A DNA stretch of 64,000 bases from an uncultured Lachnospiraceae bacterium. GTDB taxonomy: Bacteria > Bacillota > Clostridia > Lachnospirales > Lachnospiraceae. The position numbers were made by a program, and so were the translations under genes. The notes under the pieces were generated by a model, which was not told the DNA's origin, searched no databases, and was given only the letters and a program-made list of their open reading frames with translations. The stretch spans positions 186,001 to 250,000 of the forward strand of contig CANQNN010000002.1 of assembly GCA_947625205.1 (NCBI GenBank). The letters run 5' to 3'. This document shows, piece after piece, positions 38,688-47,779 of the stretch (positions are counted from its first letter, which is position 1; each line of letters opens with the position of its first letter).

Positions 38688-39938
38688 TTGAGAAGGATTT
38701 CGAATAATCAGATCAACGGTATGACGACAGACAGCGGTAAGATACTTATACTAAAACTGAACAACAGGCTTATGTCCCTGCTGATAAGAGATAATTGCAT
38801 TTTGTCTGCGCAGGTGCAGCATGAGAATGAATGTGCGGTAGGAAATATATATATAGGCAAGGTACAGAGCATATCCGACAGTATATCCGCCGCCTTTGTG
38901 GATATCGGCCAGGGGCATCCTGTTTTTCTGTCTCTTGCCGAGACGAAGCATGCGGTCGTTACTACAAACCGTAAGTATGACGGAAGGCTGAAGGCAGGGG
39001 ATGAGATTCTCGTCCAGGTATCCAGCGAGCCCGTTAAGACGAAGCTTGCCGGAGTGACGGCGAAGATCTCACTTGCGGGAAAATACGTTGTTGCACAGAT
39101 GCATACGACCGCGTCCCTCAATAAACCCTTGATCCAGGTTTCTTCTAAATTATCCAGGAAACAGCAGGAGCATTTTCGTGATATTGACGCACTTAAGCGT
39201 CTCATGCCGGCAGTGCAGCTTACCATACGCACAAATGCAGGAGAGCTTTCCGATGAAACCCCGTTGATCGAGGAAGCGGAGGAGCTGGCTGAGCAGCTCA
39301 CGCATATTTTGCAGACAGCCGGACAGCGCACCTGTTTCAGCTGCCTGTACCGCGAGAAGCCGGACTATCTGCATTTTATTGAAAACACCTATACCTCGGA
39401 ATACGATGAGGTGATCACGGATATTCCCGAAATCTATGACAGGATCAAGGCATATCAGGCGCAGAACGCTATTCCTGTCCGGCTCTATGAAGACCAAATG
39501 CTGCCTCTTTATAAATTATATGCCATAGAAGCGCGCATCCAGGAGCTTTTGGATAAGAGAGTCTGGCTTAAATCCGGCGGTTATCTTGTCATAGAGCCTA
39601 CGGAGGCGCTTATTTCCATCGATGTGAACAGCGGAAAATATGAGCGCGGTAAAGACAAAGAGGAGACCGCTCTCAAGATCAATATGGAAGCCGCGGAAAT
39701 GATCGCCATACATCTGCGGGCAAGAAATCTGTCCGGCATGATCCTGGTGGATTTTATCAACATGAAAACAAAAGAACATAATCAACGGCTCATGGACTAT
39801 ATGCGCGGTCTGCTTAAAAAGGACAGTGTGACGGCGGATATAGTGGATATGACGGGACTTGGACTTGTGGAGATCACGCGCCGGAAGATCAGTCCTTCCT
39901 TTAGGGAACAATACGGGCGGGAGGAAAAACAGCCATGA
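38688..39938 (+). CDS. rng: Ribonuclease E/G family endoribonuclease
   Basis: 416 residues. An S1-like RNA-binding region (about 45-125, VGNIYIGKVQSISDSISAAFVDIGQGHPVFLSL) is followed by the RNase H-like catalytic domain with the metal-binding Asp pair in ISIDVNSGKY and ILVDFINM. The zinc-link Cys pair and C-terminal scaffold of RNase E are absent. Processes rRNA and mRNA. The start is uncertain: TTG 38688 has AAGG 10 bases upstream, ATG 38721 has no ribosome site. It overlaps the Nudix gene as ATGA. Confidence 0.87.
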   Translation: MRRISNNQINGMTTDSGKILILKLNNRLMSLLIRDNCILSAQVQHENECAVGNIYIGKVQSISDSISAAFVDIGQGHPVFLSLAETKHAVVTTNRKYDGRLKAGDEILVQVSSEPVKTKLAGVTAKISLAGKYVVAQMHTTASLNKPLIQVSSKLSRKQQEHFRDIDALKRLMPAVQLTIRTNAGELSDETPLIEEAEELAEQLTHILQTAGQRTCFSCLYREKPDYLHFIENTYTSEYDEVITDIPEIYDRIKAYQAQNAIPVRLYEDQMLPLYKLYAIEARIQELLDKRVWLKSGGYLVIEPTEALISIDVNSGKYERGKDKEETALKINMEAAEMIAIHLRARNLSGMILVDFINMKTKEHNQRLMDYMRGLLKKDSVTADIVDMTGLGLVEITRRKISPSFREQYGREEKQP

Positions 39939-40483
39939 AGCTTTTAGGCATGAAAAAAGTAAGAGACGGCATGTATCTGAAGAATTATGAACTGACTTAC
40001 ATAAACAAAGCGGGCAGAGAGAAAAAGTATGAAATTGTAAGCCGCAGTGAGATCGAAGGGCCACAGGCGCTGGGAAAAGGTGTAAACGGCGTATCGATCG
40101 TAGCTTATCATGAAGATAAAATGCTGCTTCTAAGAGAATTCCGCATGGGTGTAAACCGTTTCGTATATAATCTTTGCGCGGGAATGCTCAACGCCGGCGA
40201 ATCTATGGAAGCGTGTATACAGCGGGAGCTTTATGAGGAGACTGGTCTCAGCGTCAAAAGAATTCGAAATATCCTGCCGCCTTCCTTTGCGGCGGTGGCA
40301 TTCTCCGATGTGAAAACACAGATCGCTTTTGTGGACGCAGAGGGCGTTTTTGAAGATCATACTTCGGAAAATGAGCAGATCACAGCTGATTTTTACACGA
40401 GGGATGAGGTGCGTAAGCTGCTGGAAACCGAAGAATTCAGTTCAAGGGCACAGCTTGCGGCATATTATTTTACGGTCTTGTGA
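39935..40483 (+). CDS. Nudix hydrolase (ADP-ribose pyrophosphatase-like)
   Basis: 182 residues. The Nudix box is complete: GMLNAGESMEACIQRELYEETGL (G-x5-E-x7-REUxEExGU, split here by eye). The LREFRMGVNRFVYNLCAGML context is typical of ADP-ribose pyrophosphatases. Substrate is likely a nucleoside diphosphate sugar. It starts inside the rng stop codon and is the last gene before the rplU promoter. Confidence 0.88.
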   Translation: MKLLGMKKVRDGMYLKNYELTYINKAGREKKYEIVSRSEIEGPQALGKGVNGVSIVAYHEDKMLLLREFRMGVNRFVYNLCAGMLNAGESMEACIQRELYEETGLSVKRIRNILPPSFAAVAFSDVKTQIAFVDAEGVFEDHTSENEQITADFYTRDEVRKLLETEEFSSRAQLAAYYFTVL

Positions 40484-40537
40484 CCGGATAACCCGGATTT
40501 TCCGATAGTTTTTTTGATATTTTTTACAGGGAATCCA

Positions 40538-40566
40538 TTGACAAATATGCCCAAAACAGGTATGAT
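40538..40566 (+). promoter_or_regulatory. Promoter of rplU-prp-rpmA
   Basis: TTGACA (40538-40543), exactly 17 bases, TATGAT (40561-40566). Near-consensus promoter typical of ribosomal protein genes. Confidence 0.85.
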
Positions 40567-40693
40567 ATTCGAGTATGCCGCATAGCGAGGTACAAGTATA
40601 TCCTTTTTTCGTATGCGCAGAAGCGTTCTGAAGGCTGGGTATCACCGAAGCTAGCGAGTAAATGAACTTAGGTTCATGAATAGGAGGTGCCAT
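40567..40693 (+). ncRNA. Probable L21 leader (structured 5' UTR of rplU)
   Basis: About 120 bases of leader separate the promoter from rplU, far longer than needed for translation. It contains several complementary pieces, for example TATGCCGCATA and GTATGCGCAG, and a hairpin TGAAC-TTA-GGTTCA (40662-40675) just before the AGGAGG. Firmicutes rplU genes are known to carry an L21 leader that represses by binding L21. The exact secondary structure was not computed. Confidence 0.5.
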
Positions 40694-40999
40694 ATGTACG
40701 CAATTATTGCAACAGGTGGAAAGCAGTACAAGGTTTCCGAGGGCGATGTCATCAGAATTGAAAAGCTTGATGTTGAAGTCGGAGCTTCTGTAACGTTTGA
40801 CCATGTTTTAGCCGTTAGCGATAAAGAGCTTAAGGTTGCGGGCGATGTTGAGAAAGCAACCGTTACCGGAACCGTGATGGATCAGGGCAAAGCACGCAAG
40901 GTCGTTGTATACAAATACAAGAGAAAAACCGGCTATCACAAGAAAAACGGTCACAGGCAAGCATACACTCAGGTTAAGATTGAAAAGATCAACGCATAA
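40694..40999 (+). CDS. rplU: 50S ribosomal protein L21
   Basis: 101 residues. MYAIIATGGKQYKVSEGDVIRIEKLD and the C-terminal KYKRKTGYHKKNGHRQAYTQVKI are diagnostic of bL21. ATG 40694 follows AGGAGGTG. It is followed by prp and rpmA, the invariant Firmicutes order. Confidence 0.97.
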   Translation: MYAIIATGGKQYKVSEGDVIRIEKLDVEVGASVTFDHVLAVSDKELKVAGDVEKATVTGTVMDQGKARKVVVYKYKRKTGYHKKNGHRQAYTQVKIEKINA

Positions 41000-41020
41000 G
41001 AGTATGTGCAAAGGTGTGAG

Positions 41021-41353
41021 ATGACACAGATCACATTTTATAGAACAGCAGCAGCGGAATATACAGGCTTTACATGCAGCGGACATGCAGGATATGCCAA
41101 CCGCGGTAAAGATATCGTATGTGCGGCCGTATCGGTCCTTGTGATCAATACCGTCAATTCTCTTGAACAGATCGCACATGAGAAAATACATGTGGAAACG
41201 GACCAAGACAGCGGTGTGATCCGATGCTGTTTTCTCGACCGCCCTTTGAAGGAAACTTCCAGAGCGCTTGTGGAGTCGCTGGTGCTGGGACTTAGCCAGA
41301 TTGAAAAACAATATGGAAAGAATTACTGCAAATTGATATTCGAGGAGGTGTAA
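41021..41353 (+). CDS. prp: Ribosomal-processing cysteine protease Prp
   Basis: 110 residues. The catalytic pair is visible: His in [11 protein letters not shown] and Cys in [14 protein letters not shown]. Prp removes the N-terminal extension of ribosomal protein L27 in Firmicutes. ATG 41021 is preferred to GTG 41006 because AAGGTG lies about 7 bases upstream. Always between rplU and rpmA, as here; the L27 target site is present in the next gene. Confidence 0.92.
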   Translation: MTQITFYRTAAAEYTGFTCSGHAGYANRGKDIVCAAVSVLVINTVNSLEQIAHEKIHVETDQDSGVIRCCFLDRPLKETSRALVESLVLGLSQIEKQYGKNYCKLIFEEV

Positions 41354-41357
41354 TACC

Positions 41358-41642
41358 ATGTTAAATATGAACCTTCAATTTTTTGCACATAAGAAAGGTG
41401 TGGGCTCTACAAAGAACGGCAGAGATTCCGAATCCAAGAGATTAGGTGCAAAGAGAGCTGACGGACAGTTCGTTAAGGCCGGAAATATCTTATACAGACA
41501 GCGTGGAACCAAGATCCATCCCGGTGTGAATGTGGGAATCGGCGGTGACGATACCCTGTTTGCTCTGGTTGACGGTGTTCTCCGTTTCGAGAGAAAGGGA
41601 AGAGACAAGAAACAGGCTTCTGTATATCCTGTAGAAAAATAG
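41358..41642 (+). CDS. rpmA: 50S ribosomal protein L27 with cleavable N-terminal extension
   Basis: 94 residues. The protein begins [24 protein letters not shown]: nine residues ending in LQFF precede the mature AHKKG start. This LQFF-A motif is the known Prp cleavage site. The remainder ([25 protein letters not shown]) is standard bL27, whose N-terminus reaches the peptidyl transferase centre. Confidence 0.97.
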   Translation: MLNMNLQFFAHKKGVGSTKNGRDSESKRLGAKRADGQFVKAGNILYRQRGTKIHPGVNVGIGGDDTLFALVDGVLRFERKGRDKKQASVYPVEK

Positions 41643-41654
41643 GATGTTTGGTCC

Positions 41655-42992
<1,338 letters not shown>

Positions 42993-43047
42993 ACTTATTA
43001 CTGCCGGGATTTTCTATACACAACATATTTAAGAACAGAGGTATATT

Positions 43048-43347
43048 ATGACAAGTAAACAGAGAGCCTATTTAAAGAGCCTTGCAAGTACGTTAAACTC
43101 CGGTTTTCAAGTTGGAAAAGCAAGCCTGACCCCGGAATATATCGCTGCGATCGATGAAGCATTCAATAATAAAGAACTTATTAAGATCACTGTATTAAAA
43201 AACTGCATGGATGACCCGAATGAAATAGCAGAGACGATCGCCGAGCGTACTCATTCGCAAGTCGTTCAGGTGATCGGTAAAAAGATCGTATTGTATAAAC
43301 CTGACAGAAAGAATCCTAAGATTATTTTGCCTGGAGAGAAAGCGTAA
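43048..43347 (+). CDS. yhbY: YhbY/CRM-domain RNA-binding protein
   Basis: 99 residues, a single CRM domain: SKQRAYLKSLASTLNSGFQVGKASLTPEYIAAIDEAF and the C-terminal QVIGKKIVLYKPDRKNPKI. Associates with pre-50S particles. One base separates it from nadD. Confidence 0.92.
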   Translation: MTSKQRAYLKSLASTLNSGFQVGKASLTPEYIAAIDEAFNNKELIKITVLKNCMDDPNEIAETIAERTHSQVVQVIGKKIVLYKPDRKNPKIILPGEKA

Positions 43348-43348
43348 T

Positions 43349-43951
43349 TTGAAGAAAACAGGAATTATGGGCGGTACTTTTAACCCGATTCACAACGGAC
43401 ATCTTATGTTGGCAAGAGAAGCATTGAGGCAGTTTCAGCTTGATGAGGTGCTTTTTATGCCCTGCGGCGTCCCTTATATGAAATTAAACCAGACTGTGGA
43501 ATCCGGACAGACGCGGGCTGAAATGACAGCGCTTGCAATTCAGGACGATCCCCGCTTTTTCCTTTCAACGATAGAACTGGAGCAGCCTGGCAGCACCTAT
43601 ACCTACCAGACGCTGGAGCGGCTCAACAGCGAACATCCCGATACAGAATATTTCTTTATCGTAGGAGCGGATAGCCTTCTGCATATGACGGACTGGAAAT
43701 GCCCGGAACGGATCTTTGCTTCCTGCTGTGTGCTGGCGGCGTTGCGCGGAGATATAACCGGCGCAGAAATGGAAGCGCAGATCCATATGATGCAGCGCAA
43801 TTACGGCGCCGATATCAGGCTGCTTAGAACCCCGTACATCAACATATCTTCATCCGGTATCCGCCGCAGGGTGGCGGCCGGAGAATCCATTGAAAGCGAT
43901 GTGCCGCCGTCTGTAAAGACTTATATTGAAAAGAGAGGATTGTACCGGTGA
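43349..43951 (+). CDS. nadD: Nicotinate-nucleotide adenylyltransferase
   Basis: 200 residues. Motif GIMGGTFNPIHNGHLMLAREAL with the T/HxGH site and the C-terminal ISSSGIRRRVAAGES are diagnostic. Makes deamido-NAD from NaMN. It uses a TTG start (43349) with GGAGAG about 9 bases upstream. Overlaps yqeK as GTGA. Confidence 0.94.
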   Translation: MKKTGIMGGTFNPIHNGHLMLAREALRQFQLDEVLFMPCGVPYMKLNQTVESGQTRAEMTALAIQDDPRFFLSTIELEQPGSTYTYQTLERLNSEHPDTEYFFIVGADSLLHMTDWKCPERIFASCCVLAALRGDITGAEMEAQIHMMQRNYGADIRLLRTPYINISSSGIRRRVAAGESIESDVPPSVKTYIEKRGLYR

Positions 43952-44568
43952 AGTCAATAAATCTCGCTAAAATAAGAAAAGAGATGGAAAAGACGCTTGA
44001 GCCTAAACGTTATGAGCATACTTTAAGCGTGGCATACACAGCGGCCAATCTTGCCATAGTACACGGCGCAGATGTCGATGCGGCGCTTACGGCTGGAATG
44101 CTCCATGACTGTGCGAAGTGTCTGGGGTACAAGAAACAATTATCAATATGTAAAAAACGGCATATACAGCTGTCGGAATTTGAAAAAAAGGAGTATTCGC
44201 CAATCTTACATGCCAAAGCGGGCGCTGTGCTTGCAAAAGAAAAATATGGCATAGAGAGTGAAGATATTCTTAACGCTATTTTTTATCATACTACCGGCAG
44301 ACCGCAGATGAGTATGCTGGAAAAGATCATCTATATCGCGGATTACATCGAACCCGGACGCAGGCATGTCAAAGGGACCGTTTTACAGGCGGAGGACGAC
44401 AAATTAACAAGAGCGCGCAGGATGGCTTATAAAGACCTGGACGAAGCTCTTATCATGATATTGCAGGATACCTTGTCATATCTTGAAAGCAAAGGCGGAA
44501 GGATCGATCCCATGACAAGGGAAACATACGAATATTACAGGAAAGGAAACACTGCGCATGAACAGTAA
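43948..44568 (+). CDS. yqeK: HD-domain hydrolase YqeK (Ap4A hydrolase-type)
   Basis: 206 residues. The HD motif is visible: RYEHTLSVAYTAA, GMLHDCAKCLG, HAKAGAVLAKEKYG and DYIEPGRRH. The Bacillus and Staphylococcus homologues split diadenosine tetraphosphate symmetrically. It begins with GTG 43948 inside the nadD stop, and its end overlaps rsfS. Confidence 0.93.
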   Translation: MKSINLAKIRKEMEKTLEPKRYEHTLSVAYTAANLAIVHGADVDAALTAGMLHDCAKCLGYKKQLSICKKRHIQLSEFEKKEYSPILHAKAGAVLAKEKYGIESEDILNAIFYHTTGRPQMSMLEKIIYIADYIEPGRRHVKGTVLQAEDDKLTRARRMAYKDLDEALIMILQDTLSYLESKGGRIDPMTRETYEYYRKGNTAHEQ

Positions 44569-44905
44569 TGAAATCGCAAAGCTTGCCATTACGGCACTGG
44601 AAGATAAGAAAGCGGAGGACATCAGGATCATCGATATAAGCGAAGTATCCGTTATCGCCGATTATTTTATCATTGCAAACGGCACAAACCGCAGTCAGAT
44701 ACAGGCTTTGTCGGATCACGTGGAAGAAACGCTCGGCAGAGCGGGCATAGCACTCAAACAGGTGGAGGGTTATGATAATGCAAACTGGGTCCTCCTTGAT
44801 TTCCGCGATGTGATCATCCATATATTTGATAAAGAGAACCGGCTTTTTTACGATCTGGAACGCATCTGGCGTGACGGGAAAATAGTGGAAGCCGACAGCT
44901 TATAA
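44558..44905 (+). CDS. rsfS: Ribosome silencing factor RsfS
   Basis: 115 residues. IIDISEVSVIADYFIIANGTNRSQIQALSDHVEE and WVLLDFRDVIIHIFDKENRLFYDLERIW match RsfS/RsfA (Iojap). It binds L14 and blocks subunit joining under starvation. The start is 11 bases inside yqeK. Confidence 0.96.
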   Translation: MNSNEIAKLAITALEDKKAEDIRIIDISEVSVIADYFIIANGTNRSQIQALSDHVEETLGRAGIALKQVEGYDNANWVLLDFRDVIIHIFDKENRLFYDLERIWRDGKIVEADSL

Positions 44906-44948
44906 TATTATTCCGATATAAACATATATATCCATATATTGCAGACAT

Positions 44949-44986
44949 AAAAACCGGCATAGCTGTAACAGACAATGCCGGTTTTT
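44949..44986. terminator. Bidirectional terminator between rsfS and the DUF378 gene
   Basis: A 12-base inverted repeat AAAAACCGGCAT / ATGCCGGTTTTT with a 14-base loop. The flanking A5 and T5 parts serve as U-tracts in either direction, and the genes converge here. Confidence 0.8.
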
Positions 44987-45003
44987 GTGTTTTGTCCGGT
45001 AAG

Positions 45004-45225
45004 TTACGAATTTGCTTCCCGTGTCTCGCCGCCCGCATACATATAGAATGTGATGATATAAAGGCCGGCAATACCTACCAGAGCGTAAATGATCCTTGAA
45101 AGCCATGACATATTACCAAAAATAAATGCCACGAGGTCAAAACTGAAAAGACCGATTAACCCCCAGTTAATAGCACCGATAATGGCAATCGTCAGGGCAA
45201 GGCAATCTAAACCTTTATTTTTCAT
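45004..45225 (-). CDS. DUF378 small membrane protein
   Basis: 73 residues with two membrane segments: LDCLALTIAIIGAINWGLIGLFSFDLVAFIFG and LSRIIYALVGIAGLYIITFYM. The AINWGLIGLF...D signature is that of DUF378 (Bacillus YuzA). Function unknown. A good GGGGAAAAG ribosome site lies upstream. Monocistronic. Confidence 0.85.
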   Translation of the reverse strand: MKNKGLDCLALTIAIIGAINWGLIGLFSFDLVAFIFGNMSWLSRIIYALVGIAGLYIITFYMYAGGETREANS

Positions 45226-45310
45226 GTTTCTTTTCCCCTTTCCATAAGAACCTTCAAGTCTTGTTTGATGCTCATAAAAACTCCAATTTCTATAAAGTTC
45301 TATAAAGCAA

Positions 45311-45377
45311 AATAGTAACTGTCTGATGTAAGTCAGCCATAAAGATATATGGACAGCATTACAGGACAGTTACTATT
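45311..45377 (-). terminator. Long-loop inverted repeat downstream of lexA
   Basis: A perfect 13-base inverted repeat, AATAGTAACTGTC (45311-45323) and GACAGTTACTATT (45365-45377), with 41 bases between. Read from lexA (minus strand) the stem is followed by a short T-rich run, so it may terminate lexA. The rest of the gap 45226-45415 shows only a small direct repeat TCTATAAAG (around 45291 and 45300). Confidence 0.45.
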
Positions 45378-45415
45378 ATTATCCCAAACATAACATCGGC
45401 TATACTGGAAAATCA

Positions 45416-46036
45416 TTACTGACGGTAAAGCCTGAACACGCCAAACACTTTTCCCAAAATCTGGCAATTGTCAACAATGATAGGTTCCATAGTATCATTT
45501 TCGGGCTGGAGACGTATATGTCCGTTTTCTTTATAAAAAGTCTTTACCGTAGCGGAATCGTCAATAAGCGCAACGACCGTGTCTCCGTTGTTGGCAGTCT
45601 GGCAGCATTTGACAAAAATCTGATCGCCGTTAAATATGCCTGCGTTGATCATGGAATCACCCTTTACCTTTAAAACAAATGATTCGCCATTCGGAACAAT
45701 ATCGGCAGGAACCGGGAAATAGCTTTCGATATTCTGCTCCGCTAAAATAGGCTCTCCGGCAGCGACTTGACCGACTACCGGAAGGGATACCATCTCGGTA
45801 CGGACCATCTGGAAATTGTCATCGCAGATCTCAATTGCGCGCGGTTTAGTGGGGTCCCGCCTGATATAACCGTTCTTCTCAAGCGTCTCAAGATGAGAGT
45901 GAACGGAGGAGGTGGATTTCAGATTGACAGCCTCACAGATCTCGCGAACTGCCGGCGGATATCCACGCTTTAAAATCTCTTCTTTAATATAGTCAAGTAT
46001 CTGCTGCTGCTTTGCGGTGATCTTACCATATCCCAT
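45416..46036 (-). CDS. lexA: SOS repressor LexA
   Basis: 206 residues. Winged-helix DNA-binding domain (about 1-70: [47 protein letters not shown]) and S24 peptidase domain with the Ala-Gly self-cleavage site in [10 protein letters not shown], catalytic Ser in [10 protein letters not shown] and Lys in [13 protein letters not shown] 46036 has AAGGA upstream; the longer upstream frame lacks support. Divergent from the yneA-like gene, with LexA boxes between. Confidence 0.96.
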   Translation of the reverse strand: MGYGKITAKQQQILDYIKEEILKRGYPPAVREICEAVNLKSTSSVHSHLETLEKNGYIRRDPTKPRAIEICDDNFQMVRTEMVSLPVVGQVAAGEPILAEQNIESYFPVPADIVPNGESFVLKVKGDSMINAGIFNGDQIFVKCCQTANNGDTVVALIDDSATVKTFYKENGHIRLQPENDTMEPIIVDNCQILGKVFGVFRLYRQ

Positions 46037-46082
46037 AAATAATATCCTTGTCCTTTCTAACAAAATATATTCTGTTAGTATC

Positions 46083-46111
46083 AGCATAGCACACTCTGTT
46101 ATAAAAAGCAA
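46083..46111 (-). promoter_or_regulatory. Candidate lexA promoter
   Basis: On the minus strand TTGCTT (46106-46111), 17 bases, TATGCT (46083-46088) with an extended TGC. Weak -35, but two LexA-box-like sites (46109-46135) overlap it. A separate inverted repeat CTAACA / TGTTAG (46057-46078) lies between it and the gene. Confidence 0.5.
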
Positions 46112-46135
46112 ACATATATTCAGAATATTTGTTCG
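46109..46135. promoter_or_regulatory. Two adjacent LexA-box-like sites at the lexA promoter
   Basis: CAAACATATATTCA (46109-46122; 11 of 14 to CGAACATATGTTCG-type boxes) and AGAATATTTGTTCG (46122-46135; 12 of 14) share one base. The placement over the lexA -35 fits autorepression. Confidence 0.55.
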
Positions 46136-46154
46136 ATTTTATTAAAAAAAGGGG

Positions 46155-46183
46155 TTGACATGCGAAAGTATGTTCGATATAAT
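46155..46183 (+). promoter_or_regulatory. Consensus promoter of the yneA-like gene with LexA box in the spacer
   Basis: TTGACA (46155-46160), 17 bases, TATAAT (46178-46183): perfect consensus. The LexA box CGAAAGTATGTTCG (46163-46176; 13 of 14) fills the spacer, so bound LexA would block RNA polymerase completely. Confidence 0.85.
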
Positions 46184-46193
46184 TCAAGCATAA

Positions 46194-46220
46194 AGAACAT
46201 TTGTTCGCAACATACGTTCT
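46194..46220. promoter_or_regulatory. Further LexA boxes downstream of the yneA-like promoter
   Basis: AGAACATTTGTTCG (46194-46207; strong GAAC-N4-GTTC) sits just after the expected transcription start, followed by the weaker GCAACATACGTTCT (46207-46220). Confidence 0.65.
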
Positions 46221-46247
46221 GATATTGGGAAGGATACAGGTGATTAT

Positions 46248-46646
46248 ATGAATAATAGTATTAACCGGATGAGAATAGAAGATGTGCGAAGTGAGAGAAG
46301 GATCATAAAGAATAAGATCAGAAGGCAGCGTGAGATGAGAAAGAATTTTCTTATTTTTGTTATGACTGTATGCCTTATTGTAACTTTTTCTCTTACATGC
46401 AGCGCTTTTCGTGCAAATGCAAAGGAAGATTCCGATGCTGTTTCTTATAAATATTATAAGAGTATTGCGATAAACCGGGACGATACGCTCTGGTCTATTG
46501 CGGAAAAGTATATGGATGAAGACCATTATGATTCTGCTGAGGACTATATAAGGGAAGTCAAAGATATGAATTCCCTGCAGGATGACGTTATTCATTATGG
46601 TGAGTATCTGGTCATTCCGTATTATACAAATCAATTTACAGGATAA
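46248..46646 (+). CDS. YneA-like SOS cell-division suppressor (LysM type)
   Basis: 132 residues. Basic N-terminus, one membrane segment (about 32-54, NFLIFVMTVCLIVTFSLTCSAF), then a LysM-like domain (about 68-130: IAINRDDTLWSIAEKYM ... YLVIPYY) exposed outside. Size, topology and divergent placement from lexA match YneA of Bacillus, which delays division after DNA damage. The very strong LexA-controlled promoter supports this. Sequence identity to YneA was not measured. Confidence 0.78.
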   Translation: MNNSINRMRIEDVRSERRIIKNKIRRQREMRKNFLIFVMTVCLIVTFSLTCSAFRANAKEDSDAVSYKYYKSIAINRDDTLWSIAEKYMDEDHYDSAEDYIREVKDMNSLQDDVIHYGEYLVIPYYTNQFTG

Positions 46647-46708
46647 GATAGAACATTTCATAATAAACGGAGAGAAAGGAAGGACCTGTAGCTGTCTGCA
46701 TGGCATGC

Positions 46709-47779
46709 TTACGGGTTCTTTCTGTTCTCACGCAATTTTACTTTGTCGGCTGCATAGCGCCGCCGCTCGTCCTCAAGCGCCGCATAGTGTTTCTTTGTAG
46801 TATTGACATCCTTGTGCCCCAATACATCCGCCACCAGATATATATCGCCGGTTTCGCGATACAGGGATGTGCCATAGGTGCTCCTTAATTTGTGCGGCGT
46901 GATCTTTTTCAGGCTCGTGACCGTGGAAGAGTACTTTTTTACCATATTTTCCACAGCGCGCACGGATATCCTGCGATCCTGCATGGACAGGAACAGGGCA
47001 TTCTCATGTCCGGTCTGCGGGATAATATGCTGGCGCTCATCGAGATATTCATGAAGAGCTTGCTCAACCTCCTCACCGAAATAGATAACGGCTTCATAAC
47101 CGCCTTTTCTTCGTATCTTAATGCCGTTATTTTTAAAATCCACATCGCTGATGTCAAGGCCAACGCATTCCGACACACGGATGCCGGTGCCAAGTAACAG
47201 CGTCAATATCGCCACGTCTCTTGTCCTAGTAACTTTGTGAAAACGCTGTTGTGTAGAAGTCAGACCTGTTCCGTCTTCCACCTGGTCCAATAGAGTGGCC
47301 ACTTCGTCTGCATCCAGCCGGATGATCTCTTTCTCGTGAAGCTTCGGCAGCGGAACAAGGACGGCCGGATTTTTCTCGATCAGCTCCGCCTGAAAATAAT
47401 AGTTATAGAAGCTTCTGAGGGCTGCCAGTTTTCTCTTTTTACCGCGCTCGTCATTGGTATAGATCTTGCCGTCTTTTTCATAATAAGACAGGTACTCGAT
47501 ATATTCTTCTATATCTTCTCTGGTAAGCTGCTCCAGGATAGAGATCGGAAAGTCGGTGATCTCCATTTTGCTGCAGTAGGCGTTCCTTTCATGCAGATAT
47601 TCAAAGAAGACGCGGATATCATAGGCATATGCCAGCCGTGTCCTGGCGGAAGTATACTCGCTGATGCCCCGGAAAAACTGCTTGCAAAAAGAGGGGAGCG
47701 TCATAAGAACATCCCTCATTTTCTGAACATTTCCAATATTCTGCTGGTCATGATAATTATTGTTGTTTTTGGCATCCAT
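46709..47779 (-). CDS. Tyrosine recombinase (XerC/XerD-like)
   Basis: About 356 residues. Core-binding domain (about 25-140) and catalytic domain with all residues visible: Arg in GTGIRVSECVGL, Lys in IRRKGGYE, HKLR, LGHKD and the nucleophile Tyr in KHYAAL. Unlike XerC (about 300) it has some 20-30 extra residues at the N-terminus and an insertion near 105-120. It starts by TAATG overlap with the TtcA-like stop, so the two are co-translated. The housekeeping neighbourhood argues against a phage integrase; no att repeats were seen. Confidence 0.87.
   Translation of the reverse strand: MDAKNNNNYHDQQNIGNVQKMRDVLMTLPSFCKQFFRGISEYTSARTRLAYAYDIRVFFEYLHERNAYCSKMEITDFPISILEQLTREDIEEYIEYLSYYEKDGKIYTNDERGKKRKLAALRSFYNYYFQAELIEKNPAVLVPLPKLHEKEIIRLDADEVATLLDQVEDGTGLTSTQQRFHKVTRTRDVAILTLLLGTGIRVSECVGLDISDVDFKNNGIKIRRKGGYEAVIYFGEEVEQALHEYLDERQHIIPQTGHENALFLSMQDRRISVRAVENMVKKYSSTVTSLKKITPHKLRSTYGTSLYRETGDIYLVADVLGHKDVNTTKKHYAALEDERRRYAADKVKLRENRKNP

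Noticed and set aside
46709-47779. Prophage or integrative element marked by the tyrosine recombinase
   Set aside because: No att repeats, tRNA gene, or phage genes are nearby, and both neighbours are chromosomal housekeeping genes.
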